A DNA stretch of 8,536 nucleotides. It comes from JALOAT01 sp041677345. Its GTDB lineage: Bacteria > Pseudomonadota > Gammaproteobacteria > Thiohalomonadales > Thiohalomonadaceae. The notes beneath the pieces were generated by a model. The model saw nothing but the letters and a program-made list of their open reading frames with translations. It was not told the origin of the DNA and did no database searches. The stretch covers positions 1 to 8,536 of the forward strand of contig JBAYQE010000105.1 in assembly GCA_041677345.1 (NCBI GenBank), read 5' to 3'. Both the position numbers and the translations under genes were made by a program. Numbering within the stretch: position 1 is the stretch's first letter; every line of letters begins with the position of its first letter. This document shows, piece by piece, positions 1-6,871 of this stretch.

Positions 1-381
1 CCACCACCGACAGCTCCGCATAGCGGCGCTTGAGCGCCTGTTCCAACTGCTCAGTACGCTCCTTTACCAGGCGATCCATCCTCGCCAGCAGTCGCTGGTT
101 CACAATCATCTGGCCCAGGAAACTGGCGAATACCTGTAATGTGCGCTCGCGCGAGTCACCGAAGAAACCGGCATGTGGATGTGACACGTTGAGCACGCCG
201 ATGGTCTCGCCGTTGGCGTGGATGGGAATGGCCATGATGGCACCGGCCTTTGCCTCACCTGAAGAGTAGCGGCGAGGAACTGCCTCACCACCAGCGACAT
301 CGCAGGCAGTTCGTTCAGCTTCTGGATCTCGAGCCGGATCTGTCGGGGACGTGCTTCCTGCTCAGCAGATTCGCGTTCCAC
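1..381 (-). pseudogene. Broken and partial GAF-domain protein
   Basis: The second half of a GAF-type sensor domain is readable on the minus strand from about 278 down to position 1. It contains the segments AGAIMAIPIHANGE and IGVLNVSHP, then a long charged helix (LVKERTEQLEQALKRR) that looks like a coiled-coil linker to a further domain beyond the window. GAF domains bind small ligands or cyclic nucleotides and usually sit in signalling proteins. The frame carrying the GAF half has a TGA at 361-363, and no ATG, GTG or TTG after it until the ATG at 233-235, inside the domain. The likely N-terminus, from a GTG at 379-381 (QIRLEIQKLNELPAMSLVV), lies in another frame. One missing base near 255-290 would join the two. 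The first half of a normal GAF domain is absent even then, so an internal deletion is also possible. It follows the 76-residue gene in the same direction. The N-terminal piece faintly resembles the start of an HDOD domain, which is weak evidence. A sequencing error is the main alternative. Confidence 0.5.
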
Positions 382-386
382 GCCCC

Positions 387-617
387 TCAGGCCTTCTCGT
401 CCAACAACGTACCCAGGGTTTCATCCACCGCGCGCACCACCCCTGCACCGGCCTGCACCTGAAGGCGATGGGACATGGCCGCCACCAGGGGTTTCAGCAC
501 GGGGGCGGGCTCTTCCGCGGCGGCGCGCGCCACGGCGACGGCACAGCGGTCGAGCCCTTCGATGCCGTGCCTTACGCCCTGTATGGCCGTCTGCAAGATC
601 GGGATGTTCATGCCCAT
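387..617 (-). CDS. Small protein with flagellar rod/hook-like ends
   Basis: This encodes a 76-residue protein, or 74 residues if translation starts at the second Met (609-611), giving the start MNIPILQTAIQGVRHGIEGL. That opening resembles the N-terminal helix of flagellar axial proteins, where a short amphipathic stretch precedes a run of A/N residues. The end (LQVQAGAGVVRAVDETLGTLLDEKA, read in two parts) resembles the C-terminal helix of rod and hook proteins, which usually ends in a form like ADEMLGTLLDI. The large middle domain of a true rod or hook protein is missing, so this is more like the short conserved proteins found in gammaproteobacteria that carry only the two terminal helices. 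There is no signal peptide or membrane segment. It lies 47 bases after the nudF-like gene on the same strand and just before the broken GAF gene. No other flagellar gene is visible here. Function is unknown; a link to flagella is inferred from motif shape alone. Confidence 0.6.
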   Translation of the reverse strand: MGMNIPILQTAIQGVRHGIEGLDRCAVAVARAAAEEPAPVLKPLVAAMSHRLQVQAGAGVVRAVDETLGTLLDEKA

Positions 618-664
618 GGATTATGTGCCTGCATACGAGGAAACAGAAGCCCCGTTGCTACGGT

Positions 665-1270
665 TCAGGCCCAACGCTCGCGCAGCGCAGTACGGTTCAT
701 CGCCAGCCATTGCAGGGCAATGACCGGTGCGGCCGAATTGATGCGACCCTGCCGAAACAGGTCCCAGGCCTCATCGAAACTCACCGTGCATACACGGATG
801 TCCTCGGACTCGTCGGCCAGCCCATGCAGGCCGCCGACACCGGTGCTGTCCACGCGCCCGCAGAACAACGAAATGGACTCGGACGTGCCGCCCGGACTCA
901 CCAGATAGGTGCAGATGGGTTCCAGCACAGTGGGTTCCACGCCGGTCTCTTCGCGGCACTCGCGCAGGGCCACCTCCTCGGCGCGCTCGCCGGGCTCCAC
1001 GATGCCGGCGACAATCTCCAGCAGCCAGGGCCCGCCGGCAAATTGCAGGGCACCGATGCGGAACTGCTCCAGCAGCACAATGCGATCCCGCACGGGGTCG
1101 TAGAGCATTACGGCCACCGCGTGGCCGCGCTCGAATAATTCACGCGTGAGTACGGGGCTCATGTCCCCCGCGAAGCGCCGATGGCGCAGCCGGTATTTCT
1201 CCAGTTTGAAAAAGCCCTCATAACATACGGTTTTTTCCAGTATTTCCACGTCGGGAGACGGTTCAGCCAT
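665..1270 (-). CDS. nudF: ADP-ribose pyrophosphatase (Nudix hydrolase)
   Basis: This Nudix enzyme is predicted to hydrolyse ADP-ribose to AMP and ribose 5-phosphate in the cytoplasm, which removes a reactive sugar nucleotide made during NAD turnover. The 201-residue product is close to the size of E. coli NudF. A complete Nudix box, GX5EX7REUXEEXGU, spans residues 89-111, with Gly89, Glu95, Arg103, Glu104, Glu107, Glu108 and Gly110 all present; the glutamates bind the metal. A Pro at residue 126, in SPGGTSE and 15 residues after the box, is the mark of the ADP-ribose pyrophosphatase subfamily. The ATG at 1268-1270 is chosen because GGAAG (1276-1280) precedes it by 5 bases. A longer reading from 1333 would cross the divergent promoter region. 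The gene is divergent from mobA and is followed on its own strand by the 76-residue gene. The family call is sure; the substrate is inferred. Confidence 0.93.
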   Translation of the reverse strand: MAEPSPDVEILEKTVCYEGFFKLEKYRLRHRRFAGDMSPVLTRELFERGHAVAVMLYDPVRDRIVLLEQFRIGALQFAGGPWLLEIVAGIVEPGERAEEVALRECREETGVEPTVLEPICTYLVSPGGTSESISLFCGRVDSTGVGGLHGLADESEDIRVCTVSFDEAWDLFRQGRINSAAPVIALQWLAMNRTALRERWA

Positions 1271-1337
1271 AGGCACTTCCGTGGTTCGCGAATTCAGATG
1301 ATAGAATCCGGTTATAACATTTTCGCGCATCACTACC
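1271..1337. promoter_or_regulatory. Divergent intergenic promoter region, nudF / mobA
   Basis: This 67-base gap separates two divergent genes, so it must hold both promoters unless they lie inside the neighbouring genes. For mobA, TGATAGAAT (1299-1307) fits an extended -10 element (TGn followed by TAGAAT, 5 of 6 matches to TATAAT), with no clear -35. GTTATAAC (1311-1318) is a perfect 8-base palindrome and could act as a -10-like element on either strand. For nudF no convincing pair of boxes is seen. The assignments are weak, since they rest on short motifs. Confidence 0.4.
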
Positions 1338-1901
1338 GTGAATCATCGCCCCCGTATTCAAGCCGTCGTGCTCGCCGGCGGACTGGGCCGCCGCATGGGC
1401 GGCCGCGACAAGGGACTGCTCCCCCTCACCGGCCGGCCTCTGGTGGCGCACGTGCTCGCCGCGCTGGCGCCGCAGGTGGACGAACTCGTCATCAGCACGC
1501 CTAACCCGGAGTATGCAGCCTTCGGCCTGCCACTGCTTGCGGATGCCATTCCGGGCCGGGCCGGGCCCCTCGCGGGCATCCTGGCCACACTGGAAGCGAC
1601 CGATGCCGATCTCGTATTGAGCGTACCCTGCGACACCCCGCACCTTCCGGGTGATCTGGTGCAACGCCTGTTGCTTGCGCTGGATGGCCACGAAGCCAGC
1701 GCCGCCGCCGACGAGGCGCGGCTGCATCCGGTTATCGCCCTGTGGCGTCCGGGTCTCGCGGGGCGTCTGCGCGTCTTTCTGGAAAGCGGCGAGCGCCGCG
1801 CCGGGGCTTGGCTGGCAGGCGTCGACCACGCCGTCGTGCGCTTCGATGCCGCCGGTTTCGTCAACGCCAACACCCCGGAAGACCTTGAGTCACTGCAATG
1901 A
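1338..1901 (+). CDS. mobA: Molybdenum cofactor guanylyltransferase MobA
   Basis: MobA transfers GMP from GTP to molybdenum cofactor, giving the bis-molybdopterin guanine dinucleotide form used by DMSO-reductase-family enzymes. The 187-residue protein is near the length of E. coli MobA. It shows the nucleotidyltransferase signature LAGGLGRRMGGRDKG at residues 12-26, with the GTP-binding glycines and Lys25. The family motifs LADAIPGRAGPLAG (67-80), VPCDTPHLP (96-104, where Asp99 is the likely metal ligand) and NANTPEDL (176-183) follow in the usual order. Translation appears to begin at a GTG (1338-1340): no ATG or other start lies further upstream in frame, and this start gives the expected short N-terminus. 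No Shine-Dalgarno sequence is clear before it, so initiation may be weak. The stop overlaps the mobB start in ATGA at 1898-1901, so the two are probably translationally coupled. Confidence 0.95.
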   Translation: MNHRPRIQAVVLAGGLGRRMGGRDKGLLPLTGRPLVAHVLAALAPQVDELVISTPNPEYAAFGLPLLADAIPGRAGPLAGILATLEATDADLVLSVPCDTPHLPGDLVQRLLLALDGHEASAAADEARLHPVIALWRPGLAGRLRVFLESGERRAGAWLAGVDHAVVRFDAAGFVNANTPEDLESLQ

Positions 1902-2446
1902 ACACACCCGTCATCGGCTTCGCCGCCTGGAGCGGCACGGGCAAGACCACGTTGCTGGAGGCGGTGGTCACGCGACTCCGGGCGCGCGGGCTCAACGTGG
2001 CAGTCATCAAGCACGCCCATCACGACTTCGACATCGACCATCCGGGCAAGGACAGCCACCGCCTGCGCCAGGCCGGGGCGCGCCAGGTGATGGTGGCCTC
2101 GCGCCGTCGCTGGGCGTTGATCACGGAGCACGACGACGACCGCCCCGAACCGCAGCTTGCCGAACTGTTGCCCCAACTGGCGCACGATCGCCTCGACCTG
2201 GTGCTGGTGGAAGGCTTCAAGCACGAGCCCATCCCCAAGATCGAGCTGCACCGCCCCGCCCTGCGCAAGCCGCTGCTCTATCCCGACGACCCGCAGATCA
2301 TCGCGATCGCGACCGACGCGCCGCTCGCCATCACGCCCGGTATCCCGGTGCTGGACCTGAACCAGCCGGATGCCGTATGCGATTTCCTCATCGAGTACCG
2401 TGCGCACCACGGCGCACGCACCATCGCCCGTAAGGACAGGACATGA
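1898..2446 (+). CDS. mobB: Molybdopterin-guanine dinucleotide biosynthesis protein MobB
   Basis: MobB is a GTP-binding P-loop protein that binds MobA and assists guanine dinucleotide cofactor formation; it helps but is not strictly required in E. coli. The 182-residue protein opens with the Walker A region FAAWSGTGKTTLL (residues 8-20, Lys16 in the loop). The MobB-specific stretch IKHAHHDFDIDHPGKDSHRL (residues 37-56), the RRWALITE segment (70-77) and LVLVEGFKHE (101-110) are all close to the E. coli protein. It starts inside the end of mobA and ends in an ATGA overlap with moeA at 2443-2446, which places it firmly in one operon with both. No unusual features are seen. The identification is secure. 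Confidence 0.95.
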   Translation: MNTPVIGFAAWSGTGKTTLLEAVVTRLRARGLNVAVIKHAHHDFDIDHPGKDSHRLRQAGARQVMVASRRRWALITEHDDDRPEPQLAELLPQLAHDRLDLVLVEGFKHEPIPKIELHRPALRKPLLYPDDPQIIAIATDAPLAITPGIPVLDLNQPDAVCDFLIEYRAHHGARTIARKDRT

Positions 2447-3687
2447 GCCGACACCAAACCGATCACGACCCGAATTCCCTGAGCTTCGACGAGGCGCTGC
2501 GCCGCGTCACCGAAGCCGTCACGCCGGTGGCCGGCTTCGAGCAACTGGCGTTGCGCGCCGCGCTCGATCGCGTGCTGTACGAGGATGTGGTCTCGCCGCT
2601 GAACGTGCCGGGTCACGCCAACTCTGCCATGGACGGGTATGCCCTGAGGGCCGACGACGTTCCGGGCGAGGGTGAGCGCGAACTCACTGTCATCGCCACG
2701 GTGTTCGCGGGCCATCCCTTCGCGGGCGAGGTGGGCGCGGGCCAGGCCGTGCGCATCATGACCGGCGCCATGCTGCCCGCCGGCGCCGACACCGTGGTCA
2801 AGCAGGAACAAACCCGCGTACAGGATGGAAACGTGATCATCGGCGCCGGCCACAAGCGCGGCGCCAACGTGCGCCACCCGGGCGAGGACATCCGTCTGGG
2901 CGAGGTGGTACTCGCCCGCGGCCGGCGCCTGACGCCCGCCGATCTCGGCCTGCTCGCCTCACTGGGCATCCCCGAGGTGAAGGTGTTCAGGCGGCCGCGG
3001 GTTTCCTTCTTCTCCACCGGCGACGAGCTGCGCTCCCTGGGTGAGACGCTGGACGAAGGCCAGATCTACGACAGCAACCGCTACACCTTGCACGCCATGC
3101 TGGCCCGTCTGGGCGTGGAGCTCATCGACATGGGCGTGGTCCCCGATGACCGGGACGCCATCCGTGAGGCCTTCGGCACCGGCGCCGACTGCGCCGACGT
3201 GCTCATTACCTCCGGCGGCGTATCCGTGGGCGAGGCTGACTTCGTCAAGGAAACCTTGCAGACCCTGGGCCAGGTGAATTTCTGGAAGCTGGCCATGAAG
3301 CCGGGCAAGCCCCTGGCCTTCGGTCGCTTGGGCGATGCCCTGTTCTTCGGCCTGCCCGGTAACCCGGTATCGGTGATGGCCACCTTCTACCAAGTGGTGC
3401 AACCCAGCCTGCGGCGCCTGGCCGGTGAGATTGGCGGTGAACGCCTGCGCCTGCGCGTGCCCTGCGCCGAGCCCCTCAAGAAAGCCCCGGGCCGACTGGA
3501 TTTCCAACGCGGCATTCTGGAACGCGACGGCTCCGGCCAACTGGTGGTACACAGCGCCGGTCTGCAGGGTTCGCACGTGCTCTCGGGCATGAGCCGCGCC
3601 AACTGCTTCATCGTGCTGCCGGCGGACTGGGGCAATGTGGAGGCCGGCACCCTGGTGGAGGTCGAGCCGTTCGCGGCCTTTGTCTGA
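2443..3687 (+). CDS. moeA: Molybdopterin molybdotransferase MoeA
   Basis: MoeA inserts molybdate into adenylylated molybdopterin, releasing AMP and giving active molybdenum cofactor. At 414 residues it is almost the same length as E. coli MoeA. Landmark motifs run in order: HANSAMDGYALRADD (59-72, with Asp64 equivalent to the catalytic Asp59 of E. coli), MTGAMLPAGADTVVKQE (106-122), FSTGDEL (190-196), YDSNRYTL (209-216), and the molybdopterin-binding core TSGGVSVGEADF (256-267), followed by MKPGKPLAFG (285-294) and GLPGNPVS (303-310). The C-terminal beta-barrel domain IV occupies roughly 330-414. The start is the ATG in the ATGA overlap with mobB, preceded by AGGACAGG. It ends the mobA-mobB-moeA operon: a gap of 156 bases with its own promoter follows before lon. 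The order of genes means insertion (MoeA) and guanylylation (MobA, MobB) are co-expressed. Confidence 0.97.
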   Translation: MSRHQTDHDPNSLSFDEALRRVTEAVTPVAGFEQLALRAALDRVLYEDVVSPLNVPGHANSAMDGYALRADDVPGEGERELTVIATVFAGHPFAGEVGAGQAVRIMTGAMLPAGADTVVKQEQTRVQDGNVIIGAGHKRGANVRHPGEDIRLGEVVLARGRRLTPADLGLLASLGIPEVKVFRRPRVSFFSTGDELRSLGETLDEGQIYDSNRYTLHAMLARLGVELIDMGVVPDDRDAIREAFGTGADCADVLITSGGVSVGEADFVKETLQTLGQVNFWKLAMKPGKPLAFGRLGDALFFGLPGNPVSVMATFYQVVQPSLRRLAGEIGGERLRLRVPCAEPLKKAPGRLDFQRGILERDGSGQLVVHSAGLQGSHVLSGMSRANCFIVLPADWGNVEAGTLVEVEPFAAFV

Positions 3688-3745
3688 GTCGGAAACAGCC
3701 GAAGACACCGCAGTCAGGGCCATCGGGACCGAAAGATGACCTGCA

Positions 3746-3761
3746 GGGCCTTCCGGGGCCC
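3746..3761 (+). other. Small GC-rich inverted repeat after moeA
   Basis: GGGCC (3746-3750) and GGCCC (3757-3761) form a 5-bp stem with a 6-base loop about 60 bases after the moeA stop. A second GC palindrome, CCGGGGCCCGG, overlaps it. No run of T follows, so this does not qualify as an intrinsic terminator. It may slow transcription before the lon promoter, but that is only a guess. Confidence 0.25.
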
Positions 3762-3785
3762 GGCACTCAAACACCGTCCGCTGCG

Positions 3786-3814
3786 TTGTCATTTCCCACT
3801 TCCGCCCCTATGTG
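3786..3814 (+). promoter_or_regulatory. Putative lon promoter, with heat-shock-like overlap
   Basis: TTGTCA (3786-3791) matches the sigma-70 -35 box at 5 of 6 positions. Exactly 17 bases later lies TATGTG (3809-3814), a 3 of 6 match to the -10 box. The same stretch also fits a sigma-32-like layout: GTTGTCA, 13 bases, then CCCCTATGT (3805-3813), compared with CTTGAAA and CCCCATnT. Transcription would start near 3821, giving a leader of about 23 bases that contains the lon ribosome-binding site. lon is a heat-shock gene in E. coli, which makes the overlap plausible. The -10 box is weak, so this is a prediction. Confidence 0.45.
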
Positions 3815-3828
3815 TTGGAAACGACATC

Positions 3829-3834
3829 AGGTGG
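3829..3834 (+). promoter_or_regulatory. Ribosome-binding site that sets the lon start
   Basis: AGGTGG matches AGGAGG at 5 of 6 positions and ends 9 bases before the ATG at 3844; a second purine run, GGAAAG (3833-3838), is also in range. The in-frame start further upstream (3736) lies before the predicted promoter and would add 36 residues unlike any Lon protein, so 3844 is preferred. Confidence 0.6.
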
Positions 3835-3843
3835 AAAGTGGCA

Positions 3844-6252
3844 ATGAACGACAGGAATCTGGAAGCGGACATCATCGGTGAGGAACAGGCGGGGGGTGCC
3901 CTGGCCGTGCCCGGAATGGCGGCGCCGACCACCATCCATATCCTTCCGCTCACCGAGCGCCCGTTTTTTCCGGCCCAGACCGCGCCGGTGCTCATGGACG
4001 AGGAGCCCTGGTTGCAGACCGTGCGTGACGTGGGCAACACCGCCCACCAGATGACGGGCCTGCTGCTCCTGCGCGGCGACCTCAAAGATGAGCTGCGTAC
4101 CGGGGACTTCCACAGCGTGGGCACCGTGGTGCGCATGCACCACCCTGCCCGCAACAGCGGCAAGCTGCAATTCATCGCCGAGGGCGTGCAGCGCTTCCGT
4201 ATCGTGCGCTGGCTGACGGACAAGCCGCCCTTCATGGCCGAGGTGAGCTACCCCGAGCGGCCTCACGGCAAGGCCAACGAGCAGGTGCGCGCCTATGCCA
4301 TGGCGATCATCAGTACCATCAAGGAACTCATCCCACTCAACCCGCTCTACAGCGAGGAACTGAAGTACTTCATCGAGCGCTTCAGCCCCAGCGACCCTTC
4401 ACCCATTACCGATTTTGCTGCCGGCCTCACCAGTGCCGGCAAGGACGCGCTGCAGGAGGTGCTGGAAACCTTCCCGCTCATGCGCCGCATGGAAAAGGTG
4501 CTGGTGCTCCTGAAGAAGGAACTGGACGTGGCCAGGATCCAGGCCCAGATCCGCGAGAAGGTCAACGAGCGCATGACCGAGCAGCAGCGCAAGTTCTTCC
4601 TGCGCGAGCAACTCAAGGAGATCCAGAAGGAGCTGGGCCTCGAGAAAGACGACCGCACCGCCGACGTGGAGCGTTTCCGCGAGCGCCTCACCCGACTGAA
4701 ACTGCCCGAGTCCGCCCAGAAGCGCGTCGACGACGAGTTGGAAAAACTCGCCATTCTCGAAACCGGGTCGCCCGAATACGGCGTCACGCGCAACTACCTG
4801 GACTGGATCACCTCCCTGCCCTGGGGGGTTTATTCGGAAGACAAGCTCGATCTTCAACGTGCGCGTGCCATCCTCGATCGCGACCACGATGGTCTGGAAG
4901 ACGTAAAGGACCGCATCATCGAGTTCCTCGCCGTAGGTGCCCTCAAGGGTGAAGTGGCAGGCTCCATCGTGCTGCTGGTAGGCCCACCCGGCGTGGGCAA
5001 GACCTCCATCGGCAAGAGCATCGCCGAGGCACTGGGCCGGCGCTTTTTCCGCTTCTCCCTGGGCGGCATGCGCGACGAGGCCGAGATCAAAGGCCATCGC
5101 CGCACCTACATCGGCGCCATGCCGGGCAAGTTCGTGCAGGCCATCAAGGAAGCGGGCACCGCCAATCCGCTCATCATGCTGGATGAGATCGACAAGATCG
5201 GCGCCAGCTTCCAGGGCGACCCCGCCTCGGCCCTGCTGGAAGTGCTCGACCCGGCGCAGAACAACGACTTCCTCGACCACTACCTGGACGTACGCTTCGA
5301 TTTGTCCAAGGTGCTGTTCGTGTGCACCGCCAATCAACTCGACACCGTACCCGCACCGCTGCTCGATCACATGGAGGTCATCCGCCTCTCCGGCTACATC
5401 ACGGAAGAGAAGGTCGCCATTGCCAAGCACCATCTATGGCCGCGGCAACTGGAAAAGGCAGGCCTGAAGAAGAGCCGCATCAAGCTTTCCGACACGGCGC
5501 TGCGCCAAATCATCGAAGGTTATGCACGTGAGGCCGGTGTGCGCACGCTGGAAAAACGCCTGGGCCAAATCGTGCGCAAGGCCGCTGTGAAATTCGTCAC
5601 CGGCGAGGCGAAGACGGTCACCGTGGCACCCGCCGACCTGGAGAAATTCCTGGGCAAGCCGCCCTTCCAGAAGGAGAAGCTCATCGACGGCGTGGGCGTG
5701 GTCACGGGCCTGGCCTGGACCGCCCTCGGCGGCGCCACCCTCAGCATCGAAGCCACCCTGGTGCACAGCAAGAACCGCGGCTTCAAACTCACCGGCAAGC
5801 TCGGCGACGTGATGCGCGAATCGGCGGAGATCGCTTACAGCTACGTCGCCTCGCACCTGGATGAATTCGGCGCCAAGACCAATTACTTCGACGAGGCCTT
5901 CGTGCACCTGCACGTACCCGAAGGCGCCACGCCCAAGGACGGCCCCAGCGCCGGTATCACCATGGCCACCGCCCTGCTGTCACTGGCGCGCGGCGAACGC
6001 ATCAGGCGTCCCCTCGCCATGACCGGTGAACTCACCCTCACCGGCCAGATATTCCCCGTGGGCGGCATCCGCGAAAAGGTCATCGCCGCGCGGCGTGCCA
6101 AGGTCATGGAACTGATCCTGCCCGAGGCAAACCGTGGCGATTTCGAAGAACTGCCCGAGCACATCCGCCGTGGCGTGAAGGCGCACTTTGTGGGCCATTT
6201 CCGCCAAATGGTGGATGTGGTGTTTCCCGCAAGGAAACGCAGGCGGGACTGA
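3844..6252 (+). CDS. lon: ATP-dependent Lon protease (divergent N-terminus)
   Basis: Lon is a cytoplasmic ring-shaped AAA+ serine protease that unfolds and degrades misfolded and selected regulatory proteins. The 802-residue product has all three parts. The LON substrate-binding domain covers about 30-215 and opens with ILPLTERPFFPAQ instead of the usual LPLRDVVVYP-like strand. A helical, coiled-coil linker follows to about 340. The AAA+ module has Walker A GPPGVGKT (380-387, Lys386) and Walker B LIMLDEID (443-450, Asp447 and Glu448). The protease domain has the catalytic dyad Ser702 in PKDGPSAG and Lys745 in GGIREK, spaced 43 residues apart exactly as in E. coli Lon (679 and 722). No key residue is missing, so it should be active. 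The neighbours are not clpX or hupB, the usual partners of housekeeping lon. With the unusual N-terminus this suggests a second Lon paralogue, but the rest of the genome is not visible. Stress control is suggested by its promoter. Confidence 0.96.
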   Translation: MNDRNLEADIIGEEQAGGALAVPGMAAPTTIHILPLTERPFFPAQTAPVLMDEEPWLQTVRDVGNTAHQMTGLLLLRGDLKDELRTGDFHSVGTVVRMHHPARNSGKLQFIAEGVQRFRIVRWLTDKPPFMAEVSYPERPHGKANEQVRAYAMAIISTIKELIPLNPLYSEELKYFIERFSPSDPSPITDFAAGLTSAGKDALQEVLETFPLMRRMEKVLVLLKKELDVARIQAQIREKVNERMTEQQRKFFLREQLKEIQKELGLEKDDRTADVERFRERLTRLKLPESAQKRVDDELEKLAILETGSPEYGVTRNYLDWITSLPWGVYSEDKLDLQRARAILDRDHDGLEDVKDRIIEFLAVGALKGEVAGSIVLLVGPPGVGKTSIGKSIAEALGRRFFRFSLGGMRDEAEIKGHRRTYIGAMPGKFVQAIKEAGTANPLIMLDEIDKIGASFQGDPASALLEVLDPAQNNDFLDHYLDVRFDLSKVLFVCTANQLDTVPAPLLDHMEVIRLSGYITEEKVAIAKHHLWPRQLEKAGLKKSRIKLSDTALRQIIEGYAREAGVRTLEKRLGQIVRKAAVKFVTGEAKTVTVAPADLEKFLGKPPFQKEKLIDGVGVVTGLAWTALGGATLSIEATLVHSKNRGFKLTGKLGDVMRESAEIAYSYVASHLDEFGAKTNYFDEAFVHLHVPEGATPKDGPSAGITMATALLSLARGERIRRPLAMTGELTLTGQIFPVGGIREKVIAARRAKVMELILPEANRGDFEELPEHIRRGVKAHFVGHFRQMVDVVFPARKRRRD

Positions 6253-6376
6253 GTACAAGCGCAACATGAAAGACCCGGAGGTACCGGCGTTGTTTGTGCA
6301 AGTGTGATCCAGCGCGTATTCCGTTTCACTAATCCGGTTACGATGGGTTACTCGACCTGACAAACCGGCATTGACC

Positions 6377-6574
6377 ATGGGAAATGAAGATCAGGAGCGC
6401 GTGCAGGCGTTCGCCAATGAGCTTCGTTGGCTGAAACAGGTGTCGCACAACAAGCCCTCCCATTGGGCACTGAGTCGCATTGCCGCGCTCGAAGGTATTC
6501 TTGCCGCCTATCGCGAGCAATCGGCCTGGGAGGAAACGCAGAGGATCCTCGCCAAACTCAATGCGCGCGAATGA
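6377..6574 (+). CDS. Small hypothetical protein, 65 residues
   Basis: I do not recognise this protein. It is a short soluble product, probably mostly helical, with three Trp (in ELRWLKQV, HWALSRI and SAWEETQ) and many charged residues. No signal peptide, membrane segment, zinc motif or helix-turn-helix stands out. Codon choice (CGC, GCC, CTG, GTG) matches its neighbours, which supports real coding. The ATG at 6377 gives 65 residues; a TTG at 6371 would add two. No good Shine-Dalgarno sequence precedes either start. The gene begins 124 bases after lon, in the same direction, and may or may not share its transcript. It converges on the emfourin-like gene with only 10 bases between the two stops. 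Confidence 0.55.
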   Translation: MGNEDQERVQAFANELRWLKQVSHNKPSHWALSRIAALEGILAAYREQSAWEETQRILAKLNARE

Positions 6575-6584
6575 GCTCACAAAA

Positions 6585-6860
6585 CTACGGCGCGGACGCT
6601 GCATTCAGCAGCTTGTATACGGGATTCCGTGGGTCACCATCTTCGGTAGCGACGATCGTGCTCTGGCCCATTCGATCCTGGACCACGATTTCGTATTGAA
6701 TCAAATCCGCACCAATTTCGGGTGTGCGCTGCCGCAATTCGCGAACAGCACCCTCAATTGCCTCCGCGCGTGATGGTGTCAACCCACTGGTATCGACGCG
6801 CGCCACTTCTTCCGGCTCTCCGCCCGCCAATCCCCCGGAACGATTGATCACAATTTTCAT
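6585..6860 (-). CDS. Emfourin-like metalloprotease inhibitor
   Basis: This 91-residue protein resembles emfourin, the small protein inhibitor of protealysin (an M4 metalloprotease) known from Serratia. Visible features of that family are the opening MKIVINRSGGLAGG, where a short beta strand leads to RSGG, a VDTSGL segment, a helix (EAIEGAVRELRQR), then two strands, DLIQYEIVVQD and QSTIVATED, and the closing PVYKLLNAA. There is no signal peptide, so it acts in the cytoplasm or is released with its partner. It lies 51 bases downstream of the metalloprotease on the same strand, which is the arrangement expected for an inhibitor and its target. GGGGAG (6867-6872) is its ribosome-binding site, 6 bases before the ATG, directly against the hairpin between the genes. 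The family call rests on remembered motif shape plus context; inhibition of the neighbouring enzyme is inferred. Confidence 0.8.
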   Translation of the reverse strand: MKIVINRSGGLAGGEPEEVARVDTSGLTPSRAEAIEGAVRELRQRTPEIGADLIQYEIVVQDRMGQSTIVATEDGDPRNPVYKLLNAASAP

Positions 6861-6871
6861 GCTGTTCTCCC

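Noticed and set aside
351..1138. Long plus-strand reading frames of 185 and 171 codons
   Set aside because: They lie opposite the nudF-like gene and the 76-residue gene, their translations resemble no protein, and the minus-strand products have complete family motifs. They are frame shadows of GC-rich coding DNA.
1358..2410. A 350-codon minus-strand frame across mobA and mobB
   Set aside because: The translation is low-complexity Arg/Ala/Ser-rich in places and matches nothing, while mobA and mobB on the plus strand are unmistakable.
3736..3843. A 36-residue N-terminal extension of Lon
   Set aside because: The predicted promoter and ribosome-binding site lie inside this stretch, and the extension resembles no Lon N-terminus.
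4399..5433. A 344-codon minus-strand frame within lon
   Set aside because: It is antisense to the Lon ATPase domain, with no recognisable motif, and arises from codon bias of the real gene.
1305..6340. The 10-mer AATCCGGTTA occurring in two intergenic regions (1305-1314 and 6331-6340)
   Set aside because: Two copies of a 10-mer in a window of this size are expected by chance, and the flanks do not match.
6253..6376. Possible terminator after lon at CCGGAGGTACCGG
   Set aside because: The stem is only 4 bp and no T run follows, so it does not support a terminator call.
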